The position numbers and the translations under genes are program-made. From assembly GCA_009602725.1 (NCBI GenBank), contig WELB01000363.1, positions 1 through 30,431 of the forward strand: a stretch of DNA of 30,431 nt. Direction: 5' to 3'. The notes under the pieces were generated by a model. That model saw only the letters and a program-made list of their open reading frames with translations. It did not search any database and was not told the DNA's origin. Numbering within the stretch: position 1 is the first letter of the stretch; each line of letters opens with the position of its first letter. The stretch is from Spirogloea muscicola (taxonomy: Eukaryota; Streptophyta; Zygnematophyceae; Spirogloeales; Spirogloeaceae). Positions 23,536 to 30,431 of the stretch are shown piece by piece.

Positions 23536-24208
23536 ATGGCCGGGCCCGCCAGCGTGGCGGCGCGGCTGCCGGGCCGGGGGGGGGGACGAGATCCCGGGCG
23601 CGCCCCGTGGCAGGCCTCCGCTGGGCGCTCTCCAACCCGCCCCTTATCCGCCGTGGCCCCGCCCCCCCCGAGCAGCCCCCGCACCCCCCACCACCCCACC
23701 GCCGCCGCCGCCGCCATGGCANCCTCCGCCAAGTACGGCGACCAGAGCGTCTACTTTGACCTCAAGGACGTCAAGAACACCACCGGCGAGTGGGACCTCT
23801 ACGGCAACGACGAGCCCCAGCGCTACAACGGCTTCCAGGTGCCCCCTCCCGCTGCAACCCCAGCGACCGGCCACTCCCTCGCCCTTCTCCCCTGCCCAGC
23901 AGATCGCACCGCTGCAGCCTCTCAGGCCCACACATTGTACCCCTCCTCGCCGTCCTCTTCCCGAAGCGCTCGACTGGACCCGTATCGACTGACCCCTCGG
24001 AGCCGATCCGCTGCGCTGGCCGGTGCAGTCCAAGTTCTTCGAGACCTTTGCGGGCGCCTTCACCAAGCGCGGCATCCTGCTCAAGCTCCTCGTCCTCGGG
24101 GGCGCCGGCGCACTCGGATACACCTCTGCCACCGCCGGCGGCCAGCTCCTCCCCATCAAGAAGGGCCCGCAGAAGGCCCCCACTGGTGGTCCTCGCGGCA
24201 AGATCTGA
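23536..24208 (+). CDS. PSAH: Photosystem I subunit VI (PsaH), nuclear-encoded
   Basis: PsaH is a small thylakoid subunit of photosystem I that forms the docking side for LHCII in state transitions. Exons 23536-23838 and 24029-24208, with a 190-bp GT-AG intron. The mature protein begins around [15 protein letters not shown] (residue 65) and continues [38 protein letters not shown], a short hydrophobic helix ([11 protein letters not shown]) and the terminal [11 protein letters not shown]...GPRGKI. The mature part is about 95 residues, as in plants. I chose the ATG at 23536 because the protein must enter the plastid: it adds a 64-residue Ala/Arg/Pro/Ser-rich, acid-poor leader. The ATG at 23716 has a good GCCGCC context but would leave no transit peptide. 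An N at 23722 makes residue 63 ambiguous (Ser, Pro, Thr or Ala). Confidence 0.93.
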
Positions 24209-25483
24209 GCGCGGGTTTGACCGGCGGCTGGTCTTGTATATACAGTTCCCAATGTACGGGCACTGGCCAGCTTGACTGCGCTCCTTGTTGGGCGCCACTT
24301 ACACGCGAGCACGGTCAATCTGTGCGCTGGGGTGCCGCCACTGTCGAGCAGTGTTCTGCTCCTGTGATGCTGCACAGATGCAAGTTCTCAGAGCGATGTG
24401 TCTTGGGAGGCGGGGTCTCTGGGGTGGCTTGCTTTGAAAGTGTCAGACGCATGCAGGTCTTTCTTGTATGACCTCAGCAACTGACAGCATGCATGCATGC
24501 CTTGCATTGAATTGCACTACGTCTGGTGGAGCGGAGCGTGGGCTTAAGGGAGGAAGATGAGTGGCTAATAGTCGGGGAGGTATCCGTGTACACACTGAGC
24601 TGGGGCCTGAGCATTGCATGGAGCTTCCTCCAGTCACCTTGACAGACTCACCCAGCAGAAGAGAACTGCACATTGAACACCTCGTTTAAGCTACATTTGT
24701 TTTGCTCACATAGCTCGGAAGGAGGATGTCGAGATTGGTGCCAGGCTGGCACTTTTCCTGCCGCGGCGTACTGCCAAGTTTGCAACAACTGCCTGGGAGC
24801 CACATCAGATGGCTCAGGGGTTTGGCTGGTTGACTCGCTTCTGAGTTTAGTCAGTGCACTGCTGTGTGTTCCGGAATACTGGGCTATGACAGACAGCAGG
24901 TCACGGCCAATCAGAACTGTGGCAGTGCCAATTTTATGCACGTTCTGCCAGCAGTCTGTGGTGGGCGGAGCTTAGCTGAGCACGCGCTTGAAGACTCTAA
25001 CTAGCTGGCTATGAAATTCTGGAAACAAATCGCATGGGACTCTATTTTCAATGATAAGCATAGGAGAGGCTTGCAAATGGTGCTGAGATGTACCAAAGTT
25101 GCATAGTCAGCGCTCCCAAGAGGAAATACATCGCACAAGTGCATTGCAGACCTTTGAAGTGGTGAGTGCACGTCCACTTATAGTTGTGAGCATCCTGTGA
25201 AGCATTTCAAGGTCAGCCAGTCCTTGGACTCGCAGAAGGCCAGCCACAGAGATGTGGACTCGAGCCAAGCCAGTACAAGGACTCCTGTAGTCAAGCATTG
25301 GAAGCAGTCTCTTTGTGGCACTATCAGACATCGTGGTACTTTTCACAAAGCCCCTCAGGGAGCCCATGACAGGAGTTCTCAATACCCACATAGAATATGC
25401 CGGCAAGCAAGACAGGATTTCCAATAGGAAGTATTTGCAGGACGGAAGATGACCGGTGCACCAGCCAATTGTGGCTGCCACTA
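24209..25483. other. Convergent 3' flanks of PSAH and SEC16
   Basis: No family-like coding on either strand. A 126-codon minus-strand frame (25107-25487) overlaps the SEC16 stop and is more likely its 3' UTR than a gene. A small ATGC microrepeat lies at about 24489-24502 (GCATGCATGCATGC). No repeats of the LINE or hairpin families were found here, unlike all upstream intergenic regions. Confidence 0.4.
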
Positions 25484-28400
25484 TCATAGCTCAACATCTG
25501 TCATGTCATCGGTCGCTACTAGTGTGCTCCCTGGCTCCCTCCCACCATTCACTTCTAACGCTGACAAATGGTCAAGAAGATCGGTCTTATGGCTGAAATC
25601 GGCTGACGCTACTCTCAGAACAGGCTCGCTCAGTCCGTTGCTTTTCCTGTGATCTTCACTCGGACCGCTGCTGGAGGGGTCGCCGCTCTCCAGGTACGTG
25701 TACGTTGTATCAAAATAGCTTGCAGGCGGTGCATTGCTGCTTGCTACCATATTTACATCTGGTGCATTCGAGGTAGAGAGCACAGAGAAGCCCGTAGGAT
25801 ATCCACTCCACGAAGCCGCTCTCGCATGGTTAGGTGCAGGGTCCGAGGCCAAAGTGTTGCTTTCTTCTTGAGATGCTCCCGAGCTTGTTACCCCATTGAG
25901 GGCCCTTGCATTGTCTGCACTGGCCACTCGGTGCAGCTGTGCTACAAAATGCTGGGGTTGTGGGCTTGATCTTCTATCTAGCACTTCACACTCCTGCTCA
26001 TCCACCTGTTTGGCACTACTCGAGGGGACTTCACCATTGCTCACATCACCAGGTGGTACGGCATCTGGCACCATGAACGATTTTGGCTTCACAGGAGGGC
26101 CCCCGATAGCTGTTTTGACAACGGGAGCAAATGCCAACGTGCCTGGCACAGAGGCGGTTGCACTCTTCCCCTTGTTAAAAGTATCAACATACCTGCCAGA
26201 CATGCACAGCTCCATCAGACTGGTGGCTTGAGTTGCATTGTCAATAAGAGCAAGATTTTTGCATGCTTCAGTAAAACCGAGTAGTTGCCAGGCCATGGTC
26301 AACTTGCAAATGCAGATCACATGAGCAACTAAACAAAGTGCGGGCATGTGGCCGAGTGACATAAGGTCAAGAGCTCTGCAAGATGGTGCATACCTCGATC
26401 GTACTCCCCTTGCTCGAGAGGCAGACTGGCTGCCGCTGGGGGGGATGGGTGGCGTGCCTGATGCCACAGCAGTTGACACTGTCACTGCAGGGCTTGACGA
26501 CCCCAGCTGACCAGATCCGGTGGCATCTGGTTCCAGGTTTCCTGCCGTCTGCTTCATTGTGGTCGGTGGTGGTGGCAGAGGAGCTTCTTGAGCTGCGTCT
26601 TCGTGCCCCTCCTCAACCCAGCGCTTGAGCTTCTCGTCGTAGTAAAATGTGTTCTTCTCGCCCAGCTTGGCCTGCACGCTTGTCAGGAGCCTGCTTGCTG
26701 ATCAAATGCAAGGAAGGTGACTGGTCTGACCTACAAGTACCTAGTCAGCATGTGAGCTCACATGCTCAAAGCCACAGCGCTCAGTGTGACAGCTTGCAAG
26801 ACAGTCGCTATGCTTCCAGAGAGTGGCCTTGCTGCTGGGCCTAGCATGAGGTTCAAGAGGGCAGGAGCTGTCACCTCCTTCTTCGGCTTGAAGACCATGC
26901 TGCCAACGCCTGCCGTGGCACGAGAGAGGAAGCCAGAGACAGATCTCATCATGCCCGGCGGAGCTGCAGCACTGGTTGCACTGGTTGTTCGTTTTGGAGG
27001 CGAACTGCCTCCTGAAGTACTCTCTGCCTTCTGTTGCACATCCTGCAATAAGCACAGCCTCTATCAACAACAGAATCAGAAGCAGCAGCCTAGGTCGGGC
27101 AGCTGTCAAACTGAATGTGCATTCACCTTACATATAGCCCCCCATATGCTGACATCAAAAGCGCAAAACCAAAGTATCAACTTTTGCAGGGGTTAAACTT
27201 CAGAAAGGAAAAGCAGTGGCATGTGCACAGGTGGCAAGCACCTCTTGTGCAGGGCTTCTGCTGAAGTCAGGCTCGGACACACTGCGGGTGGGCACGGAAA
27301 CTCGCTCCTTGCCATCTGGTGCTTCGGTCGGTCGATCTGCTGCAGAAGGTGGCAGCACAAGAGGTGCCATCTGTGCAGGCGCATGCAGCCCAGACGCATC
27401 GCTGGTCTGGCCCGAGTAGGAGGCTGCTTCGTTGCTGTAGGCACTTAGTGAGAGCCCTGCCGCAGCCGTGGCGGCTGGCCCGGAGCCCGTGGTGGCTTGG
27501 AAGAAGAAGTCACTCTGTCCATACGCCGGATGGAAGCTCTGACTCAAGCCCGGGTGAGCCGGCATTGGGGCAAGCTCTGGCGTGCTAGGGCGGGTGTTTT
27601 CAGCAGACTTCGACCCAGCTCCAGAAGGCAGGGGAGGCTGTGGTGGTGCACCGCCAATGATGCGATGGATGCCACGGTCCAGAAGGCCCATGAAGCCTCC
27701 GATGACCTTGGACCCATAAGCAGAAGCACCAGAGCCCTGGCAAAGAAAGAGGAGCAGCCAAGGCTGTCAGCCCGAGGGTTTGCTGTGGCACAGGCAAGCT
27801 GGCGTGTGGAGATTCATAACAGCAGCCTTCATGAGTCCGACATTCTTCTTGCCCAGCAACAGCCGGATCCACCTGAATGTTGACTTTCAGTCGATCCTCC
27901 AAGGAGGCAGCAGCAGCTTTCCACGCATCGATGTCTGGGGTCTTGCCAGCAGTACGCAAAATTTTCTGGACAGCCTGGCAGTACCGCAGAGCCTCTGGTG
28001 TCTTGCCGACTTCGGCCAACATGGATGCATACAAGATCTTGTAGGGCTGGAATGCAGCCAGGACATATTGCGAATTGCCTTGGACCTTGGCATACTCGTA
28101 CACCTCTGTCCGCTGCCGCAGAAGAGGTGGCAAGCAGCAATCAGTATCTGATTGAGCATGACTGCATGAACAGTTGCCTGCTTACACTGATCACACATGA
28201 TCTTCGTCTCAGCTTAGAAATGCAGTGTTGTCAGACTGTGGAAGAAGCACATGCGCAAGGTTGACTCACGTAGCAAGCTGTATTCGCTTACCTGTATTGC
28301 TTCTGAGCTTGCAAATGTTCGGACGTTCTTCCAGTGGTCCGCCCCAAGCAGACAGACTCGTGCCGAGTCTGAATATGGCTCTGGGCTCCCATTGCCAAGT

Positions 28401-30193
28401 AAGTAGCACATATGAGCAGCTGCCACCTGACCCCGCGTGCGCCACAAGCAGTCGCCCAAGTATTGCATAACACTTTCCTCCCCACCAATGCTATTCGCCG
28501 CCAGGATGGCAAGGTTCTCCTGCCATTCATCCAGCATGCTGCCAAGACCAGCTCCCTGGTGCACAGCAAATTCAAGACCGATGCAACAGTGTAAATTCTG
28601 GAGAGGGAGCATGCAAGCATGAGCATGAAGGGATAGGACCCCACTATTGCTGCACTGCTCCTCTGTCTTCAAGCAAGCGCATCTGCTGCCGGCAATTTGC
28701 AAGCGCCGCACTCGACAAGCAATGCGCTAACCTGGCCAAGGTTGTCAACAAGACCGGGATCCCCAACAGCGCCTCCTGACGATAATCCCACTGCAAAGAT
28801 CTCAGCTGGCTGCCCTGCAAGAAGGAGCACGAGAGTTCGAAGAGCTGATCCATTTGTGAATTGTAGCCTTGCCATCTGCAAGACAGTGTCCGAGTATACC
28901 TGCCACAGCCAGCTGATTGAGTGTCAGCAAGCACTAAGGCACAGACATCTATACTGACCTTTGCCTACGAACAGCATTTTTCGCTTATGATTGAAGAAGA
29001 CAACATAGTGCAGAGGGCTAAAGCAACTTGTGCTACTAGAATAGAAGCTCCACCTTCAAGCTGCCAAGCTGATCTCAACAAACACCAAGTCCGTGCAAGA
29101 GCATGCAATTCGGGTGAGCTCCAATAGATTGAGCATCTGGCAGCATGCAGAATGGTCCAATGTACGTGGTCTGAGGTTGTGCATGGCATGCAGGCGCATA
29201 CCTTCTCACCCAGCTTCCGTGCCAGGAGGAGAGCAAGGCCCCAAAGCTGATTGTGGACTGCAATCTGGAGGGCTTCAGTGCGCTTCCCAAGTACAAGAAG
29301 GTGCTTCATCTCCAGGGCAGCTGCCTGTGTATTGCACGACACAGTTTCTTGAGGTTGCCACCAAGCCTCAGCTTCTGGTTGCAACAATCGGCAAAATTAC
29401 ATTGCAACCCTGCTGGGGCGTCTATTAGCACACATGCAGTCAACTAATTCGGTCTACATCGAGTGGACATTATCTAGCCAGACCTGCTGCTGCTCAGGTG
29501 GCGGCGCAGGCAGGAGGGGTGAGCTGTGCTGAAAGTGGCTGTTTCCCCATGCGTCAGGCGCCTTGACGCTACCAGCAGCCAAGAGCTTTGCCAGAGCTGC
29601 CTCCGGCCCGTCCTCCTACACAACAAGGACGGAAAGTCTCGCAAATGTAAAGCCGATGACATGAGTGCTATAGCACAACACGACACTCGTTCAGAGTCCT
29701 TGGCTGCTTGCAGCCCCCTGACGGGAACTGTACGCTGCCCAGTCTCTCATCACTTTACAACCCTGCCTCCTGCAACCAGCAACACTCTTACAAAGCTCCT
29801 GTCGACTAGTGGAGCAGTCAGAATACTGCCTGGCAGCTACTTCCTGCCTGACTGGCAGGAAGTGACGCAGCGGAAAGGTCTTACCTTTCCGCCTTGGCCA
29901 GCGGCACCCGCAGAGCGCAGCTTGCCATAGTGCTGGCAACAGATGCGCAGTAGGCCCCATAGGAGGCGGAGGGAGCCTTGGTGACCCTCCTCCTCTGCCT
30001 TGGTAGCCCGCTCATCCAGCCACCGAAGCAGCTCCTTGTTGGACACGCTGCCGCCCACAAGTGGGCCAGCGTATGCACGCTTGCCCAAGAGACCAGAGTC
30101 CAGGCCTAGGCTGCCCTCTTGGGCCCCCAGCACCGCGCTCACATCGTGCAGCTGGATCTGACCAGGGGCCCAAGCTCGGCCGCTAGAGGGCGA
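25484..30193 (-). CDS. SEC16: SEC16, ER exit-site scaffold (5' part off window)
   Basis: Sec16 (plant MAIGO5) organises ER exit sites and COPII coat assembly through binding to Sec13 and other coat proteins. Minus-strand exons: 30193-29885, 29615-29484, 29324-29202, 28875-28732, 28555-28292, 28112-27873, 27736-27242, 27042-26875, 26671-26394, 26192-25484; 953 residues, phases all consistent. The ACE1 alpha-solenoid domain is well preserved: AGPLVGGSVSNKELLRWLDE, CCQHYGKLRS, GPEAALAKLLAAG, NQLWGLALLLARKLGEK, LRTLVLLLAGQPAEIF, LGDCLWRTRGQVAAAHMCYL, YSDSARVCLLGADHWKNVRT and GNSQYVLAAFQPYKILYASM. The conserved C-terminal segment is GEKNTFYYDEKLKRWVEEG, followed by a Pro/Ser-rich tail. The N-terminal and central regions lie beyond the window. 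The intron 26393-26193 is a multiple of three without stops. Confidence 0.93.
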
Positions 30194-30416
30194 CTGCACG
30201 CAGATCAACAGGCAGGCCAGGCTGCCATCATATGAGCGTGCCTGGTACACGACCCAGAGCAGGCATGCTAACCTGCACACCCACTCTAGGAGGTCGCATT
30301 GATACTCGTTGGTGCTGTCTGACTTTTGCTGCGGCTTAAGATTAGCTTGGATGATGAGCACGTTGGTGGTGAGAGAAAGGCGGCAGAAAAGGGCGGGGAA
30401 GAGAGGTGAGGGGGGA
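30194..30416 (-). other. Probable SEC16 intron or upstream exon sequence
   Basis: The minus-strand frame stays open from 30361 into the first SEC16 exon, but the peptide (LACLLWVVYQ and similar) does not resemble SEC16. An acceptor (GCAG at 30197-30194) fits the domain start better, so this is called intron. The window ends before the next exon can be identified. Confidence 0.4.
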
Positions 30417-30431
30417 GGGGGGGGGGGGGGG
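30417..30431. repeat. G homopolymer at contig end
   Basis: Fifteen consecutive G close the window, preceded by AGGTGAGGGGGGA. This is a likely point of assembly failure and not a telomere, because the right end of a chromosome would show TTTAGGG repeats. Confidence 0.9.

Noticed and set aside
25107-25487. 126-codon minus-strand frame downstream of SEC16
   Set aside because: No recognisable domain; it lies in the expected 3' UTR.

Overview
The window looks like one end of a nuclear contig from a green alga. It starts with degenerate plant-type telomere repeats (CCCTAAA and variants, C-rich strand first) and ends in a run of G. The genes are intron-rich, and they include a nuclear gene for photosystem I subunit PsaH and a plastid-type D-ribulose/xylulose kinase. 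A trebouxiophyte or related chlorophyte is a reasonable guess, but the sequence does not fix the class. Ambiguous bases (N at 12750 and 23722) and a 131-base N gap (19721-19851) all fall in very GC-rich first exons.

Layout. 1-397: telomere-like repeats alternating with two copies of a subtelomeric unit. 431-1736: decayed pieces of non-LTR retrotransposon and hairpin repeats. 1737-4466 (+): plastid FGGY sugar kinase, ten exons, 474 residues. 4467-5775: no recognised gene. 5776-10313 (-): FIP1, a polyadenylation factor, seven exons. 10314-12745: dense repeat cluster with a nested insertion. 12746-15858 (+): EF-hand mitochondrial ATP-Mg/Pi carrier, eight exons, followed by a decayed tandem copy of its last exon. 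17300-19510: retroelement C-terminal fragment and an inverted pair of short repeats. About 19540-22076 (+): PfkB fructokinase, 5' end lost in the gap. 22195-23310: hairpin-repeat array and a reversed retroelement 3' end. 23536-24208 (+): PSAH. 25484 to beyond 30193 (-): C-terminal part of SEC16, cut by the window end.

The exon models were checked by hand. Within each gene splice phases add up and the joins fall inside conserved family motifs. The exceptions are the FIP1 first exon, which is one base out of frame, the carrier start codon, and the unseen 5' ends of fructokinase and SEC16.

The genes are unrelated housekeeping genes (sugar phosphorylation, mRNA 3' end formation, mitochondrial nucleotide transport, photosystem I, ER export) and do not form a pathway cluster. 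I found no convincing new biological system. The most informative non-genic signal is a linked set of repeats: 5'-truncated LINE 3' ends ending in a conserved SD-x3-LTRGY-stop box, and a short hairpin family, one copy of which sits inside a LINE 3' end with a 9-bp target-site duplication.
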